Origin: CBDCUF01 sp965222525
Lineage (GTDB): Bacteria; Pseudomonadota; Alphaproteobacteria; Rickettsiales; UBA8987
Length of the DNA: 64,000 nt
NCBI GenBank assembly: GCA_965222525.1
Contig: OZ244955.1
Span: 1,922,001-1,986,000 of the forward strand
Direction: 5' to 3'
In this document: positions 1 to 7,950 of the stretch, in pieces
Numbering within the stretch: the first letter of the stretch is position 1
How the letters are laid out: every line of letters starts with the position of its first letter
Program-made: the position numbers and the translations under genes
The notes under the pieces: model-generated
Seen by the model: the letters and a program-made list of their open reading frames with translations, nothing else
Databases searched by the model: none
What the model was told of the DNA's origin: nothing

Positions 1-74
1 CTGATATTATGCAGGAGGGTGCAAAACAGGTCGGCACCACCGCAATGGGCGACGCTATAATTAATACCTTGTAA
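1..74 (+). CDS. C-terminal end of an unidentified protein (partial)
   Basis: An open frame enters from the left edge and reads ...QEGAKQVGTTAMGDAIINTL before a TAA at 72-74. Only about 24 residues are visible, too few to assign. The next gene on the strand is ribH, so a riboflavin gene is possible, but these residues do not match the ends of RibA/RibB or riboflavin synthase as I remember them. The 90 bases to the ribH start hold nothing I recognise. Confidence 0.4.
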   Translation, partial: DIMQEGAKQVGTTAMGDAIINTL

Positions 75-166
75 TATGAGTTAGCCATGTAGCCCGCAGA
101 TACCACATAGGCCCCTCCTCTCTTCAATTTTTGACATTCATCAGTATTTCTTGTATTCCGGCGGTT

Positions 167-598
167 ATGACACATATTCTGATTATAGATTCGCGGTTTT
201 ACGAGGATATCGCTGATGAACTGGTACGGGGAGCAACTGCACTGCTGGAAGCTGAAGGAGTTACATTTGAGCATATTTCCGTGCCCGGCGCGTTTGAAAT
301 TCCTGCTGCGATATCATTTGCAAAAGAAACCGGTAAATATGACGGTTATATCACTTTGGGATGCGTAATCCGTGGTGAAACCTCACATTATGATTATGTT
401 TGTGCAGAAAATGCTCGTGGCCTTAACCAGCTTGCAGTTGAGAATCATCTTGCAATTGGATATGGTATACTGACTGTGGATACCCGCAAGCAGGCTGAAG
501 ACAGGGCTGCAATTGATAAGGGGAATAAAGGTATGCACGCTGCTCGCACCTGCCTGGAGATGGTAAAATTGAAGGAAAAGCTTGAGTTAATGCAATGA
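167..598 (+). CDS. ribH: 6,7-dimethyl-8-ribityllumazine synthase
   Basis: Penultimate step of riboflavin synthesis in the cytoplasm: condenses the ribitylaminouracil with dihydroxybutanone phosphate. The protein has the family core: an ILIIDSRFYEDI start, the PGAFEIP substrate loop (about residues 40-46), and RGETSHYDYVC with the catalytic His near residue 74. From ATG 167 it is 143 residues, the usual size. The frame is open from an ATG at 131, but those 12 extra residues lie outside the family and neither start has a strong ribosome-binding site. The stop overlaps the nusB start, a typical ribH-nusB pairing. ribD is elsewhere in the window (31661-32779), so the pathway genes are dispersed. 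Confidence 0.93.
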   Translation: MTHILIIDSRFYEDIADELVRGATALLEAEGVTFEHISVPGAFEIPAAISFAKETGKYDGYITLGCVIRGETSHYDYVCAENARGLNQLAVENHLAIGYGILTVDTRKQAEDRAAIDKGNKGMHAARTCLEMVKLKEKLELMQ

Positions 599-1176
599 AC
601 ACAAAAAACAATGCTATACAGAAGACGGCGGCGAGGTTGATGGCGGTGCAGGCGGTGTTTGCCCATGATGTCGGGGGAAGTACTGATACAGGGGATATAC
701 AGGGTGCCGATATGACGGAACCTTCCGTATTGATGCCCGAACTCGCAGCATTGCTGGCCGAATTACTGCCTGAAACTGCTGATATAACGGCGAAAACCGA
801 TAAATCCTTCTTCAGGAATCTGGTTAGCGGTGTGATTGAAAACCTGCCTGCGCTGGATGGTATAATCACCGCAAGGCTTGATGAAAGCTGGACTATGGAA
901 CGGCTGGACAAGACCCTCAAGGCAATTGCACGGGTGGGGATATATGAATTGCAGCATTATGAAAAAACCTCACCAAAAATCATAATCAGCGAATATCTCG
1001 CCATCACCACCGCATTCTTCGACGAGGATTCAAAAGAAACTGGCTTTATCAATGCAATTATGGATAATGTAGAATCTGATCCAGAAATCCGTTTCCGTGC
1101 ACAGGCCGCACGTGGAAATCCGCAAAGAGGGCTTGAATTGCTGGACAGGATAGACAAACATTTCGAACAGGAATGA
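595..1176 (+). CDS. nusB: Transcription antitermination factor NusB
   Basis: Small helical RNA-binding protein that works with NusE (ribosomal protein S10) on boxA RNA in rRNA antitermination. The N-terminal AARLMAVQAVF helix and the C-terminal block around ELQHYEKTSPKIIISEYL...FINAIMDNV are the family signatures. At 193 residues it is longer than E. coli NusB (about 139); the extra length is an acidic insert between helices one and two and a C-terminal tail. The ATG overlaps the ribH stop in an ATGA arrangement, which implies translational coupling. Confidence 0.93.
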   Translation: MNTKNNAIQKTAARLMAVQAVFAHDVGGSTDTGDIQGADMTEPSVLMPELAALLAELLPETADITAKTDKSFFRNLVSGVIENLPALDGIITARLDESWTMERLDKTLKAIARVGIYELQHYEKTSPKIIISEYLAITTAFFDEDSKETGFINAIMDNVESDPEIRFRAQAARGNPQRGLELLDRIDKHFEQE

Positions 1177-1195
1177 GGACTTTTTATAACTCGAT

Positions 1196-2419
1196 ATGCT
1201 AATAGTACAGAAATTCGGGGGGACTTCGGTTGCGGATGTGGAGCGGATAAGGAATGTCGCAACCCATGTACGCAAGGAGGTTGATGCCGGCAATCAGGTG
1301 GCGGTGGTGGTGTCTGCAATGTCGGGAGTTACCGACCAGCTTGTCGGCTGGACAAGGGAGGTGTCCTCACTACAGGATGAGGCCAATATTATCGAATATG
1401 ATACGGTGGTATCGTCGGGCGAGCAGGTGACGTCGGGGCTGCTGGCGCTGGCGCTGCAATCACTGGGGGTAATGGCGCATTCGTGGCTGGGGCCGCGCAT
1501 TCCGGTACGTACCGACAAGGCGCATAGCAAGGCACGTATTGAGTCGATAAACACCGAGCCGATAAAGCTGGCGCTCGGGCGCGGTGAGGTGGTTATTGTG
1601 CCCGGGTTTCAGGGTGTTTCCGAGGATGGGCGGATTGCAACACTTGGCCGCGGTGGATCAGATACTTCAGCGGTTGCTCTGGCGGCGGCACTGGAGGCCG
1701 ACCGCTGTGATATTTACACCGATGTGGACGGGATTTATACTTCCGACCCTCGGCTGGTACCGAAAGCCCGCAAGCTGGGCAAGGTCGGTTATGAGGAAAC
1801 GCTGGAGATGGCTTCGTTAGGGGCAAAGGTCTTGCAGACCCGCTCGGTGGAAATGGCGATGAAATACAAGGTACCGGTACAGGTACGTTCGAGTTTTTCG
1901 GATGAACCAGGTACCATGCTGGTAGATGAGGAGGAAATTATGGAACGCAGATTGATTACGGGGATCACCTACAGCCGCAATGATGCGCAGGTAACACTGG
2001 TCGGGGTGAAGAACCAGCCAGGTGTTGCTGCTGCGGTATTCGGACCGATGGCCGAGGCCAATATCAATGTCGATATGATTGTGCAGAACATCACCGAGGA
2101 CGGCAAGCGTACCGACATGACTTTCACCATTGAAAAAGGTGATATGGAGAAGGCAGTTGCTGCACTTGAGGGCATGAAAAGCGATCTGGAATATAAGTCG
2201 CTGATTACCAATGATGAGGTGGCGAAGGTTTCGGTTGTCGGTGTCGGTATGCGCAGTCATGCCGGACTTGCGCAGAGGATGTTTCAAACCCTGGCCGATA
2301 AGGGAATCAACATACTGGTAATCTCCACCTCCGAGATAAAAATCAGTGTGCTGATAGATGAGGAATATCTCGAACTCGCCCTCCGTGCCCTCCACACCGC
2401 CTACGGCCTGGATGAATAA
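1196..2419 (+). CDS. lysC: Aspartate kinase
   Basis: First step of the aspartate family (lysine/diaminopimelate, threonine, methionine): phosphorylates L-aspartate. The KFGGTSV motif is at residues 5-11, the LGRGGSDTSAVALA kinase loop is mid-protein, and two ACT domains occupy roughly residues 265-405, as in single-chain alphaproteobacterial LysC of about 405-410 residues. The ACT domains suggest feedback control by lysine and/or threonine, by family knowledge. It follows nusB by 19 bases on the same strand, so ribH-nusB-lysC is probably one transcript. It converges on ctrA. Confidence 0.95.
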   Translation: MLIVQKFGGTSVADVERIRNVATHVRKEVDAGNQVAVVVSAMSGVTDQLVGWTREVSSLQDEANIIEYDTVVSSGEQVTSGLLALALQSLGVMAHSWLGPRIPVRTDKAHSKARIESINTEPIKLALGRGEVVIVPGFQGVSEDGRIATLGRGGSDTSAVALAAALEADRCDIYTDVDGIYTSDPRLVPKARKLGKVGYEETLEMASLGAKVLQTRSVEMAMKYKVPVQVRSSFSDEPGTMLVDEEEIMERRLITGITYSRNDAQVTLVGVKNQPGVAAAVFGPMAEANINVDMIVQNITEDGKRTDMTFTIEKGDMEKAVAALEGMKSDLEYKSLITNDEVAKVSVVGVGMRSHAGLAQRMFQTLADKGINILVISTSEIKISVLIDEEYLELALRALHTAYGLDE

Positions 2420-2428
2420 CGATCCTCT

Positions 2429-2469
2429 ACCCTACAACCTTTCTACTTGAGCCGAGGAAGAGGTAGGGT
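2429..2469. terminator. Possible bidirectional terminator between lysC and ctrA
   Basis: ACCCTAC at 2429-2435 can pair with GTAGGGT at 2463-2469 across a 27-base loop, between two convergent genes. There is no clear T-run, so this is only a weak candidate. Confidence 0.25.
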
Positions 2470-2484
2470 TGAATATATCTACCT

Positions 2485-3222
2485 CTACTTAGACTGCGCC
2501 ATGGCAGCTTCCTTGAGGGATGATTTTTCACCGTTTTTGCTTTCATGATCGGGATCACGCAACACATATCCACGCCCCCAGAGAGTTTCAATATAATTTA
2601 ACCCACCGGAAACCTCCTGAAGCTTCTTACGTAATTTACAGATGAAAACATCAATAATCTTTAGCTCCGGTTCATCAATTCCACCATATAAATGGTTCAG
2701 AAACATTTCTTTTTTTATAGGCGTTCCCTTACGCAAGAATAGTAACTCAAGGATAGCATACTCCTTACTGGTGAGATGAACTGACTTACCGTCAACCTCA
2801 ACCGACCTGTCATCCAGATTCATCATAATTTTGCCGCAGCGCATAATTGACTCGGAGTGTCCTCGTGAACGGCGTACAACCGCCTGAATGCGTGCAATCA
2901 ACTCCCCACGGTTAAACGGCTTGGTGACATAATCATCCGCACCAACTCCAAGACCTTTAACCTTATTATCGGAACCAGACAATCCTGATAAAATAAGAAT
3001 AGGAGTCTTAATTTTACTCGAACGGAACCGCCGTAAAACTTCAAAGCCGTCAATATCTGGCAGCATCATATCCAATATGATAATGTCATAATCATAGATC
3101 TGCCCCAACTCCAGCCCCTGCTCACCCAGAGCGGCAGTATCACAAACAATACCTTCGGTAGCCAAGGCAAGTTCAATGGAACGTGCCGTAGACGGGTCAT
3201 CTTCAACAAGTAATACTCGCAT
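2485..3222 (-). CDS. ctrA: Cell-cycle response regulator CtrA
   Basis: OmpR-type DNA-binding response regulator that controls cell-cycle and flagellar genes in alphaproteobacteria. The first ten residues, MRVLLVEDDP, are characteristic of CtrA. Receiver domain about 1-120 with phospho-acceptor D51 (IILDMMLPD) and K in TKPF; winged-helix domain about 125-232 ending WGRGYVLRDP. Length is 245, slightly longer than Caulobacter CtrA, with a Lys/Ser-rich tail that ends AQSK. It therefore lacks the terminal Ala-Ala that marks Caulobacter CtrA for ClpXP. A TTAA-N7-TTAA box covers its ribosome-binding site (3227-3241), suggesting autoregulation. It is divergent from the EAL gene. Confidence 0.95.
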   Translation of the reverse strand: MRVLLVEDDPSTARSIELALATEGIVCDTAALGEQGLELGQIYDYDIIILDMMLPDIDGFEVLRRFRSSKIKTPILILSGLSGSDNKVKGLGVGADDYVTKPFNRGELIARIQAVVRRSRGHSESIMRCGKIMMNLDDRSVEVDGKSVHLTSKEYAILELLFLRKGTPIKKEMFLNHLYGGIDEPELKIIDVFICKLRKKLQEVSGGLNYIETLWGRGYVLRDPDHESKNGEKSSLKEAAMAQSK

Positions 3223-3226
3223 ATTT

Positions 3227-3241
3227 TTAACCTTTCGTTAA
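3227..3241 (-). promoter_or_regulatory. CtrA box overlapping the ctrA ribosome-binding site
   Basis: On the + strand the site reads TTAA-CCTTTCG-TTAA, an exact match to the CtrA full-site pattern TTAA-N7-TTAA. It starts five bases upstream of the ctrA start codon, and the presumed ribosome-binding site (AAAGG on the minus strand) lies between the half-sites. Bound CtrA at this position would be expected to block its own expression. Confidence 0.6.
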
Positions 3242-3622
3242 GTTATGCGTATAAAATATGGGTAGGAGCTCCTATGTCAATAATTTAACATATGTTAACC
3301 TATATAACCACAAAAATATCTTGCCATTGTAGCAAATTTATCATTATTTCGTGAGTTATTTTCAAAAAGATACAACTTGTAGTGGTTTTTATACAACAAT
3401 AACGTTTTTACAACTAGCTTAATAGAATTTAACATTTTTGTGCAAATTATATAGGATTTTCAGCATTTTATAGAAATATGGCACTATATATGTAAAGGCG
3501 TAAATCAATTATTGCGTAAAAATATTTGTTACTTTAATTCATATACTTTCCTATACTACAAAATATTAGAGATTGATACTTGAAGCCCTATCATTTCAGA
3601 TGGTCATGTCAAAGGAAAACTC
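3242..3622. promoter_or_regulatory. AT-rich divergent intergenic region, ctrA / EAL gene
   Basis: About 380 bases without a gene, very AT-rich. It must carry the promoters of both divergent genes. Two further paired TTAA motifs occur with a 6-base gap instead of 7: a perfect palindrome TTAACATATGTTAA at 3285-3298 and TTAA-TAGAAT-TTAAC at 3419-3433. Neither is a canonical CtrA site. I see no convincing -35/-10 pair. Confidence 0.4.
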
Positions 3623-5359
3623 ATGGATGAATTAAAACGCCTGCAGATAGCTTTGGGGAAATCTCATATTGCCGTATATGAATGGGATATGGATAGTAAT
3701 ACGATTTCCTGGTCGGGAAATGTATATGAGACTCTGAAGTTGTCTCCCTCGGTACGCAATGCAATGAAAGTTGCATCCAAAAGTGGTTATATATCTCTTA
3801 TACATATTGATGATTCTGATGATTTTACAGCTTCGGTTGCACAAAGCAGCAAAAATGGCGGGGAATATTCCCGTACATATAGAATATGCCCCTCAGACGG
3901 CAAGGAAATAACTGTAACTGATAAGGGAGTAGTGGTTACTGACGGTGATAAGAAGCTTATGGTTGGTACGGTTTCTCCTGTAGCTACAACCACAGAATCC
4001 ACGCAAGATAACGCTAAGAGTAAAGATAAGCAAAAAGTAGTTTCTCTCAGGGTTGTAAACGATGACAAACCAACATACCCTAAACCTGAAAATACGTCAA
4101 AAATCCTTTATTCTGTCCGTCGTCAATATGACAGCAAGGAATTCACAGAAATACTCGACAAGATCCTCCGCCAGGGACAGAAAAGCGATGCACAGCATGA
4201 CCATGTGTTATTAAAAATATCGGTTGATAACCTGCCGATGATGATGAAATGGAATGATATTGAGTTTGCGGAAAAGGTTATGAATGAACTGGAATGGGAT
4301 CTTGCAAAACTTGTGCGCAGGGATGATGTGGTGAAGCGTATTGCATTTGATCAGTTTGGTATAATATTACAAGACCAGTCGGAAAGTGAGATGGAATTGT
4401 TTATCGACAAAGCTATGCGGCACATTCAACTTTACAACAATTCTCAATTTGATGAACCGATAAATGTACGTACTTCTATTGGGAGTGTACGGTTTCCTTC
4501 ATTTGCGCATAGCGCAGAGGACGCAATGGATAAGGCATTTCTGGCTATGACCAGTGCACGCAGCAAATCTGCAGAGTTTTATTGTGATTATCTGGATGCC
4601 AAAAAAGACCATCTTGATACTAAAGACCAAATGCATAATATGAATATCCTCCAGCAAGGATTATCAGAAAGCCGTATGCAGCTTGCATACCAGCCTATTG
4701 TAGATTCAAAAGATGGTAAAATCACCCGCCATGAATGTTTGTTACGGATCAAGGATGATGGCGGCAATGTGCGCACGGCTGGACCGCTGATTCCTATAGC
4801 TGAAAAGATGGGAGTTGTGGATATAGTTGACCAGTTTGTGCTTGAACGGATTATTGAGGATTTGGCCGTCGCTAAGGATTCCGTGTTAGCTTTCAATGTA
4901 TCTAACCTTACCACTGATAACCCAAAATGGCTGAAGATGTGCTCTAAAATGCTACAGGATTCTACTGTCGCAGACCGTATTATAGTTGAAGTTACCGAAA
5001 CCGCAGCACAACACGACATGCGCCAGACTGCATATTTCGTAGCAGCGTTACAATCACTGGGATGCAGAGTAGCGCTGGATGATTTTGGTGCAGGTTATAC
5101 CTCTTTCCGTCAGTTGAAAAGCCTGTCGGTTGATATGGTAAAGATTGACGGCTCCTATATATTAAATCTGGCGCAGAATTCAGACGACCAGATCTTTGTT
5201 AAAACCTTGATAGAATTTGCCCATTCATACGGCCTGGAAACGGTTGCTGAAATGGTAGAAAACGGCGAAGTGGCCAAATTACTGATGAATATGGGCGTAG
5301 ACTATATGCAGGGTTACTATTTCGGCGCTCCTGATATTAGTAAACCTTGGCTGAAATAA
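3623..5359 (+). CDS. PAS/degenerate GGDEF/EAL protein, probable cyclic-di-GMP phosphodiesterase
   Basis: Soluble signalling protein of 578 residues with no membrane segment. A PAS-like domain (about 10-120: EWDMDSNTISWSG) is followed by a degenerate GGDEF-type domain (about 165-310) with no GGDEF motif, then an EAL domain (about 335-575). The signature glutamate is kept as HECLLRI (ECL instead of EAL), and the other metal and catalytic elements are present: FNVS, EVTETA, DDFGAGYTSF, VKIDGSYI, AEMVE and MQGYYFG. That predicts hydrolysis of cyclic di-GMP. It is divergent from ctrA, so a link to cell-cycle or motility control is plausible but inferred. Confidence 0.85.
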   Translation: MDELKRLQIALGKSHIAVYEWDMDSNTISWSGNVYETLKLSPSVRNAMKVASKSGYISLIHIDDSDDFTASVAQSSKNGGEYSRTYRICPSDGKEITVTDKGVVVTDGDKKLMVGTVSPVATTTESTQDNAKSKDKQKVVSLRVVNDDKPTYPKPENTSKILYSVRRQYDSKEFTEILDKILRQGQKSDAQHDHVLLKISVDNLPMMMKWNDIEFAEKVMNELEWDLAKLVRRDDVVKRIAFDQFGIILQDQSESEMELFIDKAMRHIQLYNNSQFDEPINVRTSIGSVRFPSFAHSAEDAMDKAFLAMTSARSKSAEFYCDYLDAKKDHLDTKDQMHNMNILQQGLSESRMQLAYQPIVDSKDGKITRHECLLRIKDDGGNVRTAGPLIPIAEKMGVVDIVDQFVLERIIEDLAVAKDSVLAFNVSNLTTDNPKWLKMCSKMLQDSTVADRIIVEVTETAAQHDMRQTAYFVAALQSLGCRVALDDFGAGYTSFRQLKSLSVDMVKIDGSYILNLAQNSDDQIFVKTLIEFAHSYGLETVAEMVENGEVAKLLMNMGVDYMQGYYFGAPDISKPWLK

Positions 5360-5398
5360 TAATTAGGTTCGTATCACCGCAGCCATTCCAAATAATTC

Positions 5399-6259
5399 AT
5401 GAAAAAATTGCGATATTTGATAGAGGCGGCGGTGGCTTACCTGTTTTTCTACGGGTTTATGCTGCTGGGGTATAATGCGGCGTCTGCTGTCGGGGGCAGA
5501 CTGGGACGGTGGTTCGGCTGGATGCTGCCGGTGACCAGAAAGGCGCAGCGTAATATAGAAGCCGCAATGCCCGAGTTGGGCAAAGAGGAGGTGAAGCAAA
5601 TCCTGCGGGATATGTGGGATAATCTGGGGCGTACATTTGGAGAATTCCCGCATATACAAAAACTTGCCGGTGAGCGGCTCCATCGCTATGTTACAGTGGA
5701 AAATCTTGATAATATGGAAGATGCGCTGTCTTCGGGGCGGGGAGTAATCTGCATAACCGGCCATTTTGCCAACTGGGAGATTGCCCCACGGGCTGCATAT
5801 GAATATGGCCATCCGCTAGCGGTGATATACCGCCCAACTGCCAATCCGTGGGTGGAAGCGCTGGTACGGCAAAGCCGTTCCAAAAGCCATGACGGTATGT
5901 TTCCCAAGGGCAGGGAAGCCGCACGGGGAATTATCAGCCAGTTAAAAACTGGTGGGAATGTCGGAATTATGGTTGATCAGAAAAGTAATTCCGGACTGCC
6001 CATTGAGTTTTTCGGGAGGAATGCAATGACTGACCCGGCAGTAGCGGATTTCGGAAAGAAATTTAACGTATCGCTATTGCCTACACAGGTTATACGGCAT
6101 AATAAAAATCACTTTCGGCTTGTGTTGCATAAACCGATAGAAACTACTGAAAAAAGCCGTGAGGAAATAATGCTGGAAGTCAACCGACTGCTGGAGGACT
6201 GGATACGCCAGCACCCGTCACAATGGTTCTGGGTACATAACCGCTGGCCGAAGGACTGA
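5399..6259 (+). CDS. lpxL: Lipid A biosynthesis lauroyl/myristoyl acyltransferase (LpxL/HtrB family)
   Basis: Inner-membrane acyltransferase that adds a secondary acyl chain to the lipid A precursor. It has an N-terminal membrane anchor (about 8-30), the catalytic HX4E motif as GHFANWE (H122, E127), the DQKSNSGLPIEFFGR substrate loop, and the C-terminal QWFWVHNRW typical of the family. Length 286 is normal. It begins 39 bases after the EAL gene. Assignment to LpxL rather than LpxM is not possible from sequence alone. Confidence 0.9.
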   Translation: MKKLRYLIEAAVAYLFFYGFMLLGYNAASAVGGRLGRWFGWMLPVTRKAQRNIEAAMPELGKEEVKQILRDMWDNLGRTFGEFPHIQKLAGERLHRYVTVENLDNMEDALSSGRGVICITGHFANWEIAPRAAYEYGHPLAVIYRPTANPWVEALVRQSRSKSHDGMFPKGREAARGIISQLKTGGNVGIMVDQKSNSGLPIEFFGRNAMTDPAVADFGKKFNVSLLPTQVIRHNKNHFRLVLHKPIETTEKSREEIMLEVNRLLEDWIRQHPSQWFWVHNRWPKD

Positions 6260-6266
6260 TTCGTCT

Positions 6267-6785
6267 TTACGGTGTCCTTGGCTGTTTACCTTCAGGAGAC
6301 TGCTTGCTGGCGAAATACCTGTCAGAAAACGGGGTTTCGGACGGTAGTTTTGGTGCTGTCGATTTCTCTGAATAACGCCCACCTTTTTCTATCAAATCTA
6401 TAGCTACACCAAAGCCAAATTTCCCCAAACGCTCCGGAGTCTCAAAATTTTCTTTGCCCTTAAGAAAAGGGGCTGTATTGGTTTTTATTCCAACCTGAGT
6501 GATTTCTCCTGCGCTGATTTTCTGACTTTTTTCTAAACCACCAAGTATGTCTTTAATTTCAGCTTTTGTTTCATTGAATACACCAAGACTATCCACTTTG
6601 CTGTCAGGAAAAACCTGCGTGATTGCAACTTTACCGGAAGCCTTATCTTCAATAGTAGCTCCTACGACTCTGGTATCATTACTTAAACTCCTCAAATTCT
6701 CTACAACTTCACGTAGTTTACGTGTATTGGCCTGTGTACCGTCTTCATTTGTAATCGTTACTTCATCAGTTTTTTTAACAACCAT
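6267..6785 (-). CDS. Orphan protein under a CtrA box
   Basis: 172 residues, not recognised. It is hydrophilic, has no signal peptide or membrane segment, and is rich in Lys, Glu, Thr and Ser; the C-terminal 40 residues look disordered and end KQPRTP. Translation is well supported: AAGGAG lies 7-8 bases before the ATG. The leader contains a perfect TTAA-N7-TTAAC CtrA box downstream of a TATTAT -10 candidate. In size and composition it resembles the other orphans of the window (16272, 28339, 60054), but there is no obvious homology and it lacks their shared promoter. It is convergent with lpxL. Confidence 0.7.
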   Translation of the reverse strand: MVVKKTDEVTITNEDGTQANTRKLREVVENLRSLSNDTRVVGATIEDKASGKVAITQVFPDSKVDSLGVFNETKAEIKDILGGLEKSQKISAGEITQVGIKTNTAPFLKGKENFETPERLGKFGFGVAIDLIEKGGRYSEKSTAPKLPSETPFSDRYFASKQSPEGKQPRTP

Positions 6786-6827
6786 AATGCGTTCTCCTTC
6801 TTGTTAGGTTATAGTCTTTAAAAATGG

Positions 6828-6843
6828 TTAAGTTTCTCTTAAC
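6828..6843 (-). promoter_or_regulatory. CtrA box in the leader of the 6267-6785 orphan
   Basis: TTAA-GTTTCTC-TTAAC on the + strand, an exact full CtrA pattern including the trailing C. It is also an inverted repeat, GTTAAG-TTTCT-CTTAAC. Relative to the gene it lies between a TATTAT -10 candidate and the ribosome-binding site, a position that suggests repression by CtrA. Confidence 0.6.
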
Positions 6844-6975
6844 ATTTTTATAATAGCACAAGGAAATAAAAAAGTAATGTGAAGTTTTTATGAAACTTTG
6901 GTTACAGGTTTGTAATATTTGGTTGGATGGATCCGATGATCCGATAATCGGATTATCTGAAATATTCCCCCACCT

Positions 6976-7294
6976 GTCACCCCGGACGCATATTTTCTCT
7001 ACATCTTTGATGTAGTCAGAAAATAGCGTTCTCGGGGTTACCACTCCCCCCTTGTGGGGGAGTACAAGAGCCAAGCCCCTTTAGGGGCGCAGGCGATTGG
7101 TGGGGGGATACCAGTTATCAGTACCCCCCACGATTCGACTGCGCATCAAAGATGCTTGTCTCATCTGCTCCCCCACAAGGGGGGAGCGGTATGCACGTAA
7201 CCCCGAGAATGGTGGTTTCTATACGAAATCATCCACCTTCGCTAAAGCTCCGGTGGACAGGTAGATTTCGAGAAACCATCCATCCGGGGTGACA
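6976..7294. repeat. Composite nested palindromic element A1-B1-B2-A2
   Basis: Fills most of the 525-base gap 6786-7310. Four hairpin units are arranged symmetrically: A1 6976-7040, B1 7040-7109, a 14-base centre, B2 7124-7191 (inverted to B1), and A2 7197-7294 (inverted to A1). A units start GTCACCCCGG and end CTCGGGGTTA. B units pair CTCCCCC with GGGGGAG and contain a second small hairpin. A1 carries an apical stem CTACATC/GATGTAG; A2 has a different one (CGAAATC/GATTTCG). Related units recur at 7951, 31477, 58351 and 62234. No coding sequence. Confidence 0.85.
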
Positions 7295-7310
7295 GGTATT
7301 CTTGTTCACA

Positions 7311-7910
7311 CTACCTCGCGCCAATCTGGCCGGCGGTGGTCTGGTACTCCTTGGGACGGCCGAGCCAGTCAGTCTGACTATCTTCATCCCTGCCCAGCCA
7401 GTCGCTATAGTTACAGAAGCTGAATATATCACAATCCCCGCCTTCAAAGTAATTCTGGTTATAGCCGGGGATACCGCCTGCAAACGGGTCATTATACCAT
7501 CCCGGTGTGTTGATACCACTCACCCCGATACCCATACCAACACCTTCGATAACCTTACGGTTACGCAAATCATACGGTCCGGCAATTCCGGTATCCAGCA
7601 GCCCGTCACCCAGGTAACGGTTAATCCATGAACGGCAGTAGTTCAGCGCATCATTCCATGCCTTGTAATATGTGCGGTTGCGCATCAGGCGTACATCCTG
7701 CTTGAAGCTGTACTGCGCCTTGTAAATATCGTTACCATAGGCCGATATACCGGACTCACAGCCGTCATTCCAGCCCTGCTTGTATACGGCAGGAGCGGTT
7801 TCCGGTGGACGTGGTAACCCTGGTGGGCGCAGCCTGGTATCCACATTGCCGAACTTGCCGCATGCCGATGCAGTCACCAGCATGAGCAATATTGTTATTA
7901 TGTTTTTCAT
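7311..7910 (-). CDS. GCESG-family lipoprotein 5 (long form)
   Basis: 199 residues. A signal peptide ends in SAC, so Cys17 is the likely lipidation site and the protein should sit in the envelope. The family core is present: QGWNDGCESGISAYGN, then FKQDVRL, then RTYYKAWNDALNYC. Only this member has an extra Gly/Asn/Tyr-rich domain of about 90 residues, with two more cysteines near CDIFSFC. The ribosome-binding site AAGGAGGAG is excellent. It is last of five tandem paralogues on the minus strand, separated from the fourth by 237 bases that hold an inverted repeat pair. Function unknown. Confidence 0.8.
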   Translation of the reverse strand: MKNIITILLMLVTASACGKFGNVDTRLRPPGLPRPPETAPAVYKQGWNDGCESGISAYGNDIYKAQYSFKQDVRLMRNRTYYKAWNDALNYCRSWINRYLGDGLLDTGIAGPYDLRNRKVIEGVGMGIGVSGINTPGWYNDPFAGGIPGYNQNYFEGGDCDIFSFCNYSDWLGRDEDSQTDWLGRPKEYQTTAGQIGAR

Positions 7911-7950
7911 AATCTCCTCCTTATTATCGTCGTACTAAACATGACGTGCC

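Noticed and set aside
6870..6895. A Pho box for the 6267-6785 orphan (TTTCAT...CTTCAC on the minus strand)
   Set aside because: It has the 11-base period, but the words match poorly and the distance to the -10 differs from the three clear cases.
6976..7294. A CRISPR array
   Set aside because: Units are palindromic and mirrored, not direct repeats with constant spacing, and no cas genes are present.
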